Source: Marinobacter sp. B9-2
GTDB taxonomy: Bacteria; Pseudomonadota; Gammaproteobacteria; Pseudomonadales; Oleiphilaceae
Direction of reading: 5' to 3'
DNA: 43,469 nt
NCBI GenBank assembly: GCA_003030785.1
Contig: PYVH01000017.1
Span: forward strand, 1 to 43,469
In this document: in pieces, positions 8,695 to 18,086 of the stretch
How the letters are laid out: each line of letters begins with the position of its first letter
Numbering within the stretch: position 1 is the stretch's first letter
Position numbers and translations under genes: made by a program
The notes under the pieces: model-generated
The model's database searches: none
What the model saw: the letters and a program-made list of their open reading frames with translations, nothing else
What the model was told of the DNA's origin: nothing

Positions 8695-9372
8695 ATGACA
8701 ACCTTTCACCTTGCAGACACCCGGGAGAATATCACCATTGAGATCCGCCAGCTGGTGATCGCTGGCTGGGCGGGCCGGGTGCAGGCAGCCATCGATGAAC
8801 ACATTGAAGAACTCAAGGAAATTGGCGTAACACCGCCCTCTGAAACCCCGCTGTTCTACCGTGTGGCGGCAAACCAGCTGACTACGGCGCCGGAGATCCA
8901 GGTGCTGGGCGGGCAGACCAGTGGCGAAGTTGAAGTTGTTCTGATCGGAAGCGACCAGGGCACGCTTGTCAGTATTGGCTCCGATCACACCGACCGTGAG
9001 GCCGAGGCCTGGTCGGTGGCCCATTCCAAGCAGGTCTGTGCCAAGCCCGTCGGCGTGCAGGCCTGGCGTCTGAACCAGGTCATCAACCATTGGGATGAAC
9101 TCCAGATGGCATCCTACGCAACCATCGACGGAGAGGAAGTGCTGTACCAGGAAGGCCCGGTAACCGGGCTGCTGCACCCCACCGAATTGTTGAAGCGTTT
9201 CGGCCTTGAAAAGCCGGAGCTGGCGCCGGGCCAGGCCATGCTCTGTGGCACGCTTCCGGTTATTGGCGAGTTGCGCCCGGCCGATGCCTTCCGCGTGGTG
9301 CTGAAAGACCCGGTAACCGGCCAAGAACTCCAGCACCGGTATGCCATCCAGACCCTGCCGGTGATCGCATGA
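8695..9372 (+). CDS. DUF2848 domain-containing protein
   Basis: A 225-residue soluble protein that fits the DUF2848 family along its whole length. Seen segments include LVIAGWAGR near the N-terminus, FYRVAANQLTTAPEIQVLGG, the acidic/His-containing GSDHTDREAEAW and a Cys in SKQVCAKP, followed by FSWPV-like C-terminal strands. The family is often found with amidases and TRAP or ABC transporters and resembles fumarylacetoacetate hydrolase-like enzymes, so a hydrolase or isomerase acting on a carboxylate is plausible. No reaction has been shown that I know of. Its stop overlaps the amidase start by 4 bases, so the two are probably translated together. Confidence 0.8.
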   Translation: MTTFHLADTRENITIEIRQLVIAGWAGRVQAAIDEHIEELKEIGVTPPSETPLFYRVAANQLTTAPEIQVLGGQTSGEVEVVLIGSDQGTLVSIGSDHTDREAEAWSVAHSKQVCAKPVGVQAWRLNQVINHWDELQMASYATIDGEEVLYQEGPVTGLLHPTELLKRFGLEKPELAPGQAMLCGTLPVIGELRPADAFRVVLKDPVTGQELQHRYAIQTLPVIA

Positions 9373-10700
9373 ACCAGGTGACCCCGCTCGCAACCCTGCT
9401 GGACGATCTGGGCAGCGGCAAACAACGGGCGACCGAATTGCTGGAAAGCTGCTTCACCCAGATTGATCTCAGAGACAATGCCAGTGCCCAGGTTTACACC
9501 CGACGCTTCGACCAGTCGGCGAGGGCCGAGGCTGAGGCGGCCGACCATCTTCGCACGGCCGGACTGTCGGGAGGACAGCTTGCCGGGTTGCCCATTGCCC
9601 TGAAGGTTCTGTTCGATGTGGCAGGAGAGGTCACCCACGCCGGCTCCCGGGGCTGGCAGGATCCGGCAACCGGGGATGCCCTGATTGTTTCGCGATTACG
9701 GCGCGAGGGCGCGGTGATCACCGGGCACACCAATATGACCGAGTTCGCCTACTCAGGGCTCGGCCTGAACCCCCACTATGGCACGCCAGAGAATCCCCTG
9801 GCGCCGGGACGTATTCCGGGCGGTTCCTCCTCTGGTGCGGCCGTGGCCGTGGCACTGGGCATGGCCGCCGGCGCCATCGGTACCGACACCGGCGGCTCGG
9901 TGCGGATACCAGCGGCGTTCTGCGGGCTCACCGGTTTCAAACCCAGCCAGTCACGGGTACCTCGCGATGGCACCTTCCCGCTGTCGGACAGCCTGGACTC
10001 CATCGGCCCCATCGCCCCTACGGTTGACTGCTGCGCCCGCCTGGATGCGGTATTGACCGGCCGCTCGTTCCGGCCAATCAGGCCCGTTTCGCTGAAAGGG
10101 CTCCGCTTCGTTGTGCCAACGGACTATATGCTGGACGACCTGGACAACACCGTTGCAACCGCCTTCACCCGTAGCCTGGACACCCTGCGCAACGCCGGTG
10201 CAACCATCATCGAGGCACCCGCGCCGGTGCTGGCAGCAATCCCGGAGCTGATGGAGGGTGGCGGCTTCACCGCCGCCGAGAGCTACTTCGTGCACCGGCA
10301 CTCGCTGGAAAAACACGGTGAGCTTTACGATCCCCGCGTCAGCAGCCGGATCCAGCGCGGTGCCTCGATCAGCGCCGCCGATTATCTGGAACTCTGCCGG
10401 CGGCGGCAGGCCAGAAAACAGCAGGCCGACCAGTGGCTGCAGGATTACGATGGCCTGCTGGCCCCGACAGTACCTGTGGTGCCACCGACATTCGAGGAAC
10501 TGTTAGCCGATGAAGACTACGCCCGTCTGAATCTGCTGATACTGCGCACCCCGACCGTGGCAAACATGCTGGACCTGTGCGCCATCAGCCTGCCGAACCA
10601 CAGGGCGGAAGAGCTGCCCAGCGGGCTGATGCTGGTCGGCCGTAACGGCACGGACGATGCCCTGTTGCGCCTGGCACAGGCCATCGAACGCGCTCTGTAA
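9369..10700 (+). CDS. Amidase signature-family enzyme
   Basis: A 443-residue amidase with a complete Ser-cisSer-Lys catalytic set. The Lys is residue 79 (ALKVLFDVAG), the glycine/serine loop GGSSSG is 151-156 and the nucleophile is Ser177 in GTDTGGSVRIPA. The family hydrolyses C-N amide bonds; members include AtzE/AtzF-like hydrolases and GatA. Its GatA-like name in automatic annotation would be misleading because no gatB or gatC is nearby. In this operon it could open or trim an amide before or after the 5-oxoprolinase step. It overlaps the DUF2848 gene by 4 bases and precedes the membrane protein by 5. Confidence 0.88.
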   Translation: MNQVTPLATLLDDLGSGKQRATELLESCFTQIDLRDNASAQVYTRRFDQSARAEAEAADHLRTAGLSGGQLAGLPIALKVLFDVAGEVTHAGSRGWQDPATGDALIVSRLRREGAVITGHTNMTEFAYSGLGLNPHYGTPENPLAPGRIPGGSSSGAAVAVALGMAAGAIGTDTGGSVRIPAAFCGLTGFKPSQSRVPRDGTFPLSDSLDSIGPIAPTVDCCARLDAVLTGRSFRPIRPVSLKGLRFVVPTDYMLDDLDNTVATAFTRSLDTLRNAGATIIEAPAPVLAAIPELMEGGGFTAAESYFVHRHSLEKHGELYDPRVSSRIQRGASISAADYLELCRRRQARKQQADQWLQDYDGLLAPTVPVVPPTFEELLADEDYARLNLLILRTPTVANMLDLCAISLPNHRAEELPSGLMLVGRNGTDDALLRLAQAIERAL

Positions 10701-10705
10701 CCGCC

Positions 10706-11539
10706 ATGCTGACCGTCCTCCTCACCAAGCTCATTGCCACCGCCGTTGTCGTGATCGGCGTTTCCGTGGCCGTTGGAAAACTGGGGCCGAGGCTGGGTGG
10801 CATCATGGCAGGGACCCCCATTATTCTCGGCCCCGGGTACTACTTCATGCTTCAGGACTGGCCCGCCGGGTTTGTTGAAGAGGCAGCCCTCGCCACCCTG
10901 CATGCGTTGATTGCAACCCTGCTATTCAGCATCACGTTTGTGCTGACTGCCGGACGGCTGGGGGCAGTTGGCAGCCTTGTCCTGGCGACCCTGTGCTGGA
11001 TTCCCACGGCCTGGCTCTTCTCATTCATGCCGGGCGGCCTTGTTGTCGCGGTTCTGGTCTATGGCCTGGTCCTGCTGGGAGCGGAGGTGATCAAGCGCGC
11101 CCTGGCCCTGGACCAGAGCAGGGCTGCAGCTGCCACCGGCTGGTTCGATCTGATCCTGCGCGGGTTGCTGGCCGGCGTGCTGGTTGCAGTGGCCACAACG
11201 GTGGCGGCCAGGTCCGGCCCGCTGCTATCGGGAATGCTGGTGGGCTTTCCCGTGGGCCTGTTCACAATCGGCTGGGCACTGTATGACCGCTATGGCGCCA
11301 ATGTCGCCCGGGCAACCGTGGCAGCGGCACAGCAGGGCATGCTGAGCCTGGTGGCCTTTGCGGTGGTCACCGCCGTTCTGGTGGGCCACGTCCATCCCAT
11401 GGTCACCTTTTTGCTTTCCCTGCTGGCCTCAATCGGGGTCAGCGCGACCCTGTTCATGGTCAGCCAGTGGCGCTTCCGTCGCGCCTATGGCCACCTGCTG
11501 GGCGCTTCTTCCAACAATAACCGGACACTCGAGCCATGA
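10706..11539 (+). CDS. Integral membrane protein with internal duplication
   Basis: A 277-residue membrane protein with about eight hydrophobic segments. I do not recognise a named family. Its two halves are related: GKLGPRLGGIMAGTP at residues 24-38 matches ARSGPLLSGMLVGFP at 168-182, each followed by a similar hydrophobic and amphipathic pattern and a long helix. This inverted- or parallel-repeat design is common in small transporters. It sits between the amidase and the oxidoreductase in a tight operon (5-base gap, then a 4-base overlap), so it may be an exporter or a second permease for the same pathway. That role is inference. Confidence 0.7.
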   Translation: MLTVLLTKLIATAVVVIGVSVAVGKLGPRLGGIMAGTPIILGPGYYFMLQDWPAGFVEEAALATLHALIATLLFSITFVLTAGRLGAVGSLVLATLCWIPTAWLFSFMPGGLVVAVLVYGLVLLGAEVIKRALALDQSRAAAATGWFDLILRGLLAGVLVAVATTVAARSGPLLSGMLVGFPVGLFTIGWALYDRYGANVARATVAAAQQGMLSLVAFAVVTAVLVGHVHPMVTFLLSLLASIGVSATLFMVSQWRFRRAYGHLLGASSNNNRTLEP

Positions 11540-12702
11540 CTGACACCACCCGTGATTCAAATTCGCCGATTACCGATTCCCGCTCTGGCGGCGAGAATGC
11601 CCGCCGGATTCTGAGACGCGACCCGAACCCGCACATGTTCCGGCCGATTCAGTTCCGCTCGGTGACGGCCCGAAACCGGATCATGCTCTCGCCCATGTGT
11701 CAGTATTCCGGCCAGGACGGCCTCTCCAATGACTGGCACTACGTGCACCTTGGCGCAAGGGCTGCCGGCGGCGCCGGCTGGGTCTTTACCGAAGCCGTGC
11801 ATATCGAACCGCGGGGCAGGATCACGCCCCATTGCCTGGGCCTGTGGAACAATGAACAGCGCGACCGCCTGGCCCGGATAGCCAGTTTTGTGTCAGAGCA
11901 GGGGGCGGTGCCCGGCATTCAGCTCGGCCATGCCGGCAGAAAGGCGTCGGTGGGTCGGCCCTGGGAGGGCTCACACCCGCTGCGGGCAGACACCGGGGGG
12001 TGGGAAGATCTGGTTTCCGCATCGGCCCTGCCCTACGCCAGCCAGTGGCAAGTTCCCCAGGCTATGTCAAAGGACCAGATAGGTGAGTCACTCGAAGCGC
12101 TGCGGACCGCTACACGGCGGGCGCGGGAAGCCGGGTTTCGGGCCCTGGAACTGCATGGTGCCCATGGTTATCTCATTCACCAGTTCCTGTCACCACTGAG
12201 CAACCAGCGCACCGATGAGTATGGTGGCTCGTTCGAGAACCGGATCCGCTTCCTACAGGAATCCATACAGGTGGTACGGCAGGAGTGGCCGGACGATCTG
12301 CCCCTGTTCCTGCGCCTGTCCTGCACCGACTGGGTAGAGGGTGGTTGGAGCCTGGACGACACCGTTCGCCTGGCCACCTTGCTGCGGTTCCAGGGCGATG
12401 TGGACCTGATAGACTGCTCCTCAGGCGGCAACGATCTGCGCCAGCAGATTCCGATCCACCCCGGCTACCAGATACCCCTGGCACAGGCTGTTCGTAGCCG
12501 TGCCGAGATTGCCACCGGTGCCGTCGGGCTGATTCACAGCCCGGATCTTGCCGAATCGGTTATTGCCAATGGCCAGGCAGACCTGGTGATCCTGGGCAGG
12601 GCCCTGCTGGCAGACCCTGCCTGGCCTTTGCGGGCAGCCGCTGCCCTGAAAGCGGAAAACGTTGAATGGCCGAGACAGTATGAGCGGTCAAACATTTTCT
12701 GA
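11536..12702 (+). CDS. NADH:flavin oxidoreductase, Old Yellow Enzyme family (YqjM/NamA type)
   Basis: A 388-residue FMN enzyme with a TIM-barrel. The catalytic region shows the YqjM-class motif [11 protein letters not shown] with its redox-tuning Cys, a central [18 protein letters not shown] motif, and the C-terminal [16 protein letters not shown] motif. Such enzymes reduce activated C=C bonds with NAD(P)H. The first 33 residues are a polar extension before the usual start MFRPIQFRS. The ATG at 11536 overlaps the previous stop (ATGA), so I keep it, though Met34 could be an alternative start. In the operon it could reduce an unsaturated lactam; this is speculative. Confidence 0.87.
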   Translation: MTDTTRDSNSPITDSRSGGENARRILRRDPNPHMFRPIQFRSVTARNRIMLSPMCQYSGQDGLSNDWHYVHLGARAAGGAGWVFTEAVHIEPRGRITPHCLGLWNNEQRDRLARIASFVSEQGAVPGIQLGHAGRKASVGRPWEGSHPLRADTGGWEDLVSASALPYASQWQVPQAMSKDQIGESLEALRTATRRAREAGFRALELHGAHGYLIHQFLSPLSNQRTDEYGGSFENRIRFLQESIQVVRQEWPDDLPLFLRLSCTDWVEGGWSLDDTVRLATLLRFQGDVDLIDCSSGGNDLRQQIPIHPGYQIPLAQAVRSRAEIATGAVGLIHSPDLAESVIANGQADLVILGRALLADPAWPLRAAAALKAENVEWPRQYERSNIF

Positions 12703-12742
12703 GCCAACACAAACGCCTTCATCGAGAGGCAATGAGGTAACT

Positions 12743-13498
12743 ATGGCAACCTTGAAGCTGAACGCCGACATGGGCGAGAGCTTCGGCCCCTGGGTCATGG
12801 GGCTGGATCATGAAGTCATGCCCCATGTCGACCTGGCCAACATCGCCTGCGGGTTTCACGCTTCCGATCCGGACGTGATGCGTAAAACCGTTCGCCTCGC
12901 GAAAACCCATGGTGTCGGCATCGGAGCCCATCCGGCCTACCCGGACCTGGTCGGCTTTGGCCGGCGCTCGATGGCGTGTTCGGCCGATGAGATCGAGAAT
13001 CTGGTCCTGTATCAGTTGGGTGCACTCGAGAGCATCTGCCGGGCGGAGGGGACCCACCTTGTCTATGTCAAACCTCACGGCGCCCTGTACAACGATATGG
13101 CCCGGGACGCCGAGCGCTTTGCGGCCGTTGCCCGTGCGATTCGGTCCTTCAATGCGGCCTTGCCCCTGATGACCCTCGCCATGCGAGACACCGCCCATCT
13201 CCGCGCCCAGGCCGAGGAGCATGGCATTACCCTGTGGTTTGAAGCGTTTGCCGACCGGGCCTATGACCCTGAAGGCCGGCTGGTGCCCCGCTCCCAACCC
13301 GGCGCTGTGCACCACGACCCTGAAACCATCATTGAACAGGCCCGGCGGATTGCCACAGGGCAGCCCCTGACCGCCAGCGATGGCAGCCAACTGGTCCTGG
13401 AGGCCGATACCCTGTGCGTTCACGGCGACAATGAAGAGTCCATCGCCGCCGTCAGACGCATCCGGGAGATGTTGACCACCCTGGAGAAGGCCTCGTGA
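12743..13498 (+). CDS. pxpA: 5-oxoprolinase subunit A (LamB/YcsF family)
   Basis: A 251-residue subunit of the ATP-dependent prokaryotic 5-oxoprolinase PxpABC, which opens 5-oxo-L-proline to L-glutamate. Family motifs run in order: [11 protein letters not shown] at the N-terminus, [43 protein letters not shown] and [16 protein letters not shown] near residue 180, ending with CVHGDN. I start at the ATG at 12743 (Shine-Dalgarno GAGGTAA) because the motif begins there; the longer frame from 12662 overlaps the oxidoreductase gene and adds unconserved residues. It is followed by pxpB with a GTGA overlap. Confidence 0.92.
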   Translation: MATLKLNADMGESFGPWVMGLDHEVMPHVDLANIACGFHASDPDVMRKTVRLAKTHGVGIGAHPAYPDLVGFGRRSMACSADEIENLVLYQLGALESICRAEGTHLVYVKPHGALYNDMARDAERFAAVARAIRSFNAALPLMTLAMRDTAHLRAQAEEHGITLWFEAFADRAYDPEGRLVPRSQPGAVHHDPETIIEQARRIATGQPLTASDGSQLVLEADTLCVHGDNEESIAAVRRIREMLTTLEKAS

Positions 13499-14229
13499 CC
13501 CATACGGCCTTGCCGAGACTGGAGTCCGCCGGCATTGACAGCTGGATGGTGCGCCTGTTCGAGACCATCGAGGAAAACAACCTGTTGTGGCTGTCTGCCC
13601 TGACCCACGATTGCGAGGTGGCTTTTGGCGAGGCGCTGGTGGATCTGGTGCCCTCCTACACCACGCTGATGGTGACCTTTGATCCGCTGCGGATCAGTTC
13701 CTGGGAGGCCCGGAAGAGATTGGCGGATGTGCTGGCCAACCTTGTTCCGGACGACGCCGGCGGCGAAGGTGAGCTGCACGAAATTGCCACCTGGTATGAC
13801 ACCTCGGTGGGCCCTGACCTTGAGCGCGTGGCCAGGCTCTCGGTCATGTCCGTCGAAGGCGTGATCAAAACCCACAGCTTCCAGGAATACCGGGTGTTTG
13901 CCCTGGGGTTCTCCCCCGGCTTTGCCTTCATGGGGCTTCTGGATGAGAGCCTCACCTGCCCCCGGCTGAACACACCCAGACAGAAAGTGCCCTCCGGCAG
14001 TGTTGCTATCGCCGGCCAGCAGACCGCCGCCTATCCTGCGGTGACTCCCGGTGGCTGGAACCTGATCGGTCGCACGGCTGCCCGCCTGTTCGATCGAAAC
14101 CGGGAGGGATTCAGCCTGCTGAAGGTCGGTGACAGGGTGCGCTTTGTCTCCGTTGATCGGCAGACTTTTGAAAGCGAAGGCGGTGATCCTGCCCCGGTGG
14201 AGCCGGCCAACGAGGAGAAAAGCCCATGA
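13495..14229 (+). CDS. pxpB: 5-oxoprolinase subunit B (KipI family)
   Basis: A 244-residue protein of the KipI/PxpB family. The C-terminal half holds the defining run [34 protein letters not shown] and [15 protein letters not shown]. It starts at GTG (13495), overlapping the pxpA stop by 4 bases, and its own stop overlaps pxpC by 4 bases. PxpB and PxpC form the ATP-using phosphorylation module that activates 5-oxoproline for hydrolysis by PxpA. The B. subtilis homologue was first described as a kinase inhibitor; in this gene order the oxoprolinase role is the better reading. Confidence 0.92.
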   Translation: MTHTALPRLESAGIDSWMVRLFETIEENNLLWLSALTHDCEVAFGEALVDLVPSYTTLMVTFDPLRISSWEARKRLADVLANLVPDDAGGEGELHEIATWYDTSVGPDLERVARLSVMSVEGVIKTHSFQEYRVFALGFSPGFAFMGLLDESLTCPRLNTPRQKVPSGSVAIAGQQTAAYPAVTPGGWNLIGRTAARLFDRNREGFSLLKVGDRVRFVSVDRQTFESEGGDPAPVEPANEEKSP

Positions 14230-15170
14230 ACCCGGCCAACACCTACGGATTTCGGGTAAACCGGGCCGGCCCACTGGCATTGCTGCAGGATGCCGGGCGG
14301 TTCGGTGTGCGGCATCTGGGCGTTACCCAAGGTGGGCCCGCCGACCTGCATGCCTGGGCCTGGGCCAACCAGCTGGCCGGTAACAGATGGGGCAGTCCGG
14401 TGCTGGAGGTTACCTTTGGTGGCCTGGAATTACAGGCCGAATGTGATCTGACCGTTGCTGTGACCGGTGGGGACCTCTCGGCCAAACACGATACCCTGCC
14501 GCTACCCATGTGGCGCAGGACCCGGATTGGCAAGGGTGAGCGGATTATATTCGGCGCACCGGCCAGGGGCCTGCGTGCCTATCTTGCGGTGGCCGGCGGG
14601 TTTTCGGCGGAACCGGTGCTGGGCAGCGTCGCCTGTGTCGCCCGGGAAAAGCTGGGCGGCTTTGACGGCCAGGGCCATCGCCTGGCGGAAGGCGACCGTT
14701 TGTCAGTCTCAGTGCCTGACTGCGCCTATTCGGAGGCAGTTGAAGCCCCGGAGTGCGAGCAACCGGATTACTCCGGGCCTGCCATTCTCGATCTGTTGCC
14801 GGGCGCCCAGATTGCCGACTTTACGGGGCGCAGCCTGTATGACGCCTTCAACTGCGAATGGCGGGTTGATGATCGCGCTGACCGGATGGGCGTTCGCCTG
14901 ATCGGCCCGGCACTGCATTGCCGAATCGGGTCCATGATTTCCGAGGGCATCTCACTCGGCGCGGTGCAGGTTCCGCCAGATGGCCAACCCATCGCCCTCC
15001 TCAACGACCGGCAAACCATTGGCGGCTACCCCAGGCTGGGAAACCTTACCCCGCTTGCCGCCAGCAGGCTGGCCCAGTGCTTGCCGGGGCAGAGTGTACG
15101 CCTCAGGCCAACCGGCGCGGAGCGGGCGCTCCGGAAATACCGGGCCTTTATCGATCAGTTTCTGGCTTAA
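14226..15170 (+). CDS. pxpC: 5-oxoprolinase subunit C (KipA family)
   Basis: A 314-residue protein of the KipA / biotin-dependent carboxyltransferase family, subunit C of 5-oxoprolinase. The N-terminal motif QDAGRFGVRHLGVTQGGPAD and the following WANQLAGN are diagnostic. Further family segments include RAYLAVAGGF and, near the C-terminus, GAVQVPPDGQPIALLNDRQT, GGYPRLGNL. It is the last gene of the operon and converges on the aldolase gene, with which it overlaps by 4 bases (15167-15170). No terminator hairpin is visible between them, so read-through or antisense overlap is possible. Confidence 0.92.
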   Translation: MNPANTYGFRVNRAGPLALLQDAGRFGVRHLGVTQGGPADLHAWAWANQLAGNRWGSPVLEVTFGGLELQAECDLTVAVTGGDLSAKHDTLPLPMWRRTRIGKGERIIFGAPARGLRAYLAVAGGFSAEPVLGSVACVAREKLGGFDGQGHRLAEGDRLSVSVPDCAYSEAVEAPECEQPDYSGPAILDLLPGAQIADFTGRSLYDAFNCEWRVDDRADRMGVRLIGPALHCRIGSMISEGISLGAVQVPPDGQPIALLNDRQTIGGYPRLGNLTPLAASRLAQCLPGQSVRLRPTGAERALRKYRAFIDQFLA

Positions 15171-16273
15171 CCCACCAGAGAACGAACATCCGAAAGGAAG
15201 CGGTCTACCTGTTCATTGGTCGTTGCCCAGGAACACATCAGGCGGGCACTGCCACCTATAAAGTTATAAAAGCGCCAGCCTTTGGCCCGCAGTGCCGCCT
15301 GCAAAGGCTCCGGCATCTCCACGAAAACACCGTTCACCTGTCTGGGGTAGCGTAGCTGGATACCTGGAAGACCTTCCAGCCCCACGGCAAGACGCTGGGC
15401 ACAGGCATTGGCATGGCGGGCATTCTCCAACCACACATCGCCTTCGAGAAGCCCGCACCAGGGTGCCGAGATATAACGCATCTTGGAGGCCAGCTGGCCG
15501 GCCTGCTTACACCGCCACTCGAAGTCCTCCGCCAGAGACCTGTTGAAGAACACCACCGCCTCACCAAGCGCCAGGCCATTCTTGGTACCGGAAAAGCACA
15601 GAACATCGACACCGGCCTTCCAGGTAATATCCGACGGATGTACATCCAGCGCAGCCACCGCATTTGCGAAGCGGGCGCCATCCATATGGATATTGAGCTT
15701 ATGGTGATCGGCGACCGCCCGAATGACCCTGAGCTCCTCGGGTGTATAGACCGTCCCGACCTCTGTGGCCTGGGTCAGGCTGAGCGCCTTGGGCTTGGGG
15801 TAGTGAATATCGGTCCGCTTGGTCACCAGGTGCTCGATGCTCTCCGGTGTCAGCTTGCCGTTTGCACCCTGCCCCAGAAGCAGCTTGGCACCGTTGGAGG
15901 CGTACTCCGGGCCGCCGCATTCATCGGTTTCAATATGGGCCAGCTCGTGGCAGATCACGCTGTGAAACGACTGACCGATCGAGGCCAGGGCCAGAGAATT
16001 GGCGGCAGTGCCATTGAACACGAAGTAAACGTCACAGTCGGTATCGAACAGCGTCCTCAGGCCATCCGCCGCCTTTTGCGTCCAGCTGTCCTCGCCGTAG
16101 GCTGGTTCATCCATCCGGTTGGCCGCCTCCATGGCTTTCCAGGCCTGCGGGCACACACCGCTGTAGTTGTCGCTGGCAAATTGCTCGGACTGGGACACAA
16201 CGCGCTCCTGAATTCTGAAAGGAAAGCCTTTAACGTTATAGGAACCACCCATCATTGCCAACTTGCGTTCCAT
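15167..16273 (-). CDS. ltaE: Low-specificity threonine aldolase / beta-eliminating lyase family
   Basis: A 368-residue PLP enzyme of the aspartate aminotransferase fold-type I. It would split L-threonine or L-allo-threonine to glycine and acetaldehyde. Seen motifs are FVFNGTAANSLAL (cofactor phosphate loop), CHELAHIETDECGGPE, IHMDGARFANA (the Asp that holds the pyridine nitrogen) and CFSGTKNGLALGEAVV, whose Lys forms the Schiff base. The annotated ATG at 16273 gives a long N-terminus; Met7 or Met8 (MMGGSYNVKG) could also start. The longer form suits the related enzymes that begin some 25 residues before the SDNYSG motif. It overlaps pxpC tail to tail. Confidence 0.85.
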   Translation of the reverse strand: MERKLAMMGGSYNVKGFPFRIQERVVSQSEQFASDNYSGVCPQAWKAMEAANRMDEPAYGEDSWTQKAADGLRTLFDTDCDVYFVFNGTAANSLALASIGQSFHSVICHELAHIETDECGGPEYASNGAKLLLGQGANGKLTPESIEHLVTKRTDIHYPKPKALSLTQATEVGTVYTPEELRVIRAVADHHKLNIHMDGARFANAVAALDVHPSDITWKAGVDVLCFSGTKNGLALGEAVVFFNRSLAEDFEWRCKQAGQLASKMRYISAPWCGLLEGDVWLENARHANACAQRLAVGLEGLPGIQLRYPRQVNGVFVEMPEPLQAALRAKGWRFYNFIGGSARLMCSWATTNEQVDRFLSDVRSLVG

Positions 16274-16361
16274 CCCAATTCGGGTGAGGCCGGGGGAATG
16301 ACAAAGCCCGATACTTTATACTCTTGCCCCTGAAAGCCAGCAGACCAAGGACTCTCCCGCC

Positions 16362-17732
16362 ATGGGGCGCTTCAATATCGCCAGTATTCCCGGCCGGATT
16401 ATCACCGCCATTATCGCAGTCGCCTGCCTGGCAGGCAGCTACTATGCGATGACGACCGGGCTCAGCCAGCTCACCGAAGCACGGCAACTGGAACGCCTAC
16501 CAGAAATGCCCGTCGGCGCTTTGACCACAGGCCCCTATGTGATCGCAGGCAAGGTCACGGATCAGTTGGGAACTCTCGAAACGCCCTATTCCAACACCGA
16601 GGCGGTCTACTATCGCTACAAACTCGAGGAGGAATATCGCGACTCCGACGGTGATCTGCGTATCCGCACCCTGGATTCCGGCGCCCGCGGCGGCGACTTC
16701 CAGCTCAGGGACCAGACCGGCTCAGTCATTGTAGCTCCGGGCAGCGATCTGGAAGAGGTCGAATGGAATCTGGAGCGAACCTATCGCAATCAGTCCGGCC
16801 GCAGAATTTACTCGGAGTGGGCGCTCATTCCCGGACACACGGCGCGGGTAATCGGCCAGTACAGCAGCGAAATCGGGGCAGTTACCTTTTATGGCCTCGA
16901 AGACTTCAGCCTTCCGGCCATGGTTTCCCGGAACACGCTGACCGTGGACAGTGGCGACCGGTTCTTCGAGGCAGCCATCCGCATTTCCATCGCAACTGGC
17001 TTTCTGGCTCTGGGTATCGCGCTGTCCCTTCCGTTGATCAAAGTTCACCGGTTCTGGGTCTATGTTCTGGTAATGGCCATTGCGGTGTCCGGTACGCTCT
17101 CGGTGCTTGGCATCAACAAGCTCCGTCAGGAATGGTCTGCCATCGCCGATTTGTATGAGGGCCGATACCAGCACGCCTGGACCAGCCGCCGACTCGCCGC
17201 AGCCAGCATTATTGCTGCCCTGTTGCTCTTGTGGTTGTCGATCCGGACCATCAAGTTCAAGCGCCTGATCGAAGCGGTACCTACCAGCAGCACCCGGGGA
17301 CTCAGTTTTGGCGTCTCGGAGCTCAAGGCAATTGTGGATGTCGATGAAGACCATCCCCCGCTCAGGGATCCACTAAAAAACGAGAAATGCGTGGCCTTCG
17401 ACTACAAGGTTGAAGAAAAGCGGGGTTCCGGAAAAAACGAAAAATGGCGGGTTATTGAGCATCGGGAAGAACTAGCGCCTTTCTGGCTGGAGGACAGCGA
17501 GGGAAAGGTTCTCGTCCAGCCAGACGGTGCGAAGATCGAATACCCGCAGTACCATTCGGAGCGCCGGGGCGACAGGCGTTACACCGTCCGCTTTCTCGAA
17601 ACCTTCGTGAACGTCTACTGCCTGGGTTTTGCCGGCCTGGATCGGGGCAAGGGGCTTTGCGGGCATCGGCCAATATCGACACCATTCTCCAGCAACGCCA
17701 TGAGCTGTGGCCCAACCTGGAGAAAATCGTAA
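16362..17732 (+). CDS. GIDE/MULAN-type membrane protein, C-terminus out of frame (broken LemA fusion)
   Basis: This 456-residue frame encodes a membrane protein with an N-terminal helix (residues 10-32), a GIDE-like domain (about 50-200), three further helices (about 210-310) and a second GIDE-like region that begins near 320 (SSTRGLSFGVSELKAI) and should end with a YVLG-type strand. The reading falls apart after RYTVRFLETFVNVYCLGFAG near residue 430, where the last 25 residues have no family resemblance. A LemA C-terminal domain resumes immediately in another frame. The simplest reading is a GIDE-LemA protein broken by a deletion with frameshift near 17640-17665. GIDE domains resemble the mitochondrial E3 ligase MULAN; bacterial function is unknown. 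Confidence 0.7.
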   Translation: MGRFNIASIPGRIITAIIAVACLAGSYYAMTTGLSQLTEARQLERLPEMPVGALTTGPYVIAGKVTDQLGTLETPYSNTEAVYYRYKLEEEYRDSDGDLRIRTLDSGARGGDFQLRDQTGSVIVAPGSDLEEVEWNLERTYRNQSGRRIYSEWALIPGHTARVIGQYSSEIGAVTFYGLEDFSLPAMVSRNTLTVDSGDRFFEAAIRISIATGFLALGIALSLPLIKVHRFWVYVLVMAIAVSGTLSVLGINKLRQEWSAIADLYEGRYQHAWTSRRLAAASIIAALLLLWLSIRTIKFKRLIEAVPTSSTRGLSFGVSELKAIVDVDEDHPPLRDPLKNEKCVAFDYKVEEKRGSGKNEKWRVIEHREELAPFWLEDSEGKVLVQPDGAKIEYPQYHSERRGDRRYTVRFLETFVNVYCLGFAGLDRGKGLCGHRPISTPFSSNAMSCGPTWRKS

Positions 17733-18085
17733 AGGCGTCTCTGGCCCACGAAAAACAGCTGCTGAAAGCCATTGCCCAGCTACGCAGTGCGGACCCTGTC
17801 GAGATGAGTTCGAAGGGCCAGGCCGACAAGCTTATCCAGTTTGAACAGAACGTAACCAATGCCCTCCAGGCCCGGATCGAGGGATATCCGGACCTGAAGA
17901 ACAATGAGGACATTCAGAAGTTCATGTCGATCATGGCAGAGACGGAAAACTACCTTTCGCTCTTGCGAAACAGCTACACCGAGAGCGCCATGATCTACAA
18001 CACCCGGATCCAGTCTTTCCCTGACGTGATCCTGGCAAAACTGTTCCGTTTCCGCGAAGCACCGCAGTTCAGTTCAAAAACGTGA
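17657..18085 (+). pseudogene. LemA-domain C-terminal fragment
   Basis: This 142-codon frame begins at a TTG without a good ribosome-binding site and encodes the body of a LemA domain: ANIDTILQQRHELWPNLEKI, then AHEKQLLKAIAQLRS, and the terminal YNTRIQSFPDVILAKLFRF pattern typical of LemA proteins. It lacks the N-terminal transmembrane helix that LemA proteins need. The start overlaps the tail of the preceding GIDE-type frame by 76 bases. I read the two as remains of one gene; internal translation of a soluble LemA fragment cannot be excluded. It converges on the crotonase gene. Confidence 0.6.
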
Positions 18086-18086
18086 A

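Noticed and set aside
15413-16333. 306-codon plus-strand frame opposite the aldolase gene
   Set aside because: The minus strand encodes a complete PLP enzyme with catalytic motifs; the opposite frame has none and no ribosome-binding site.
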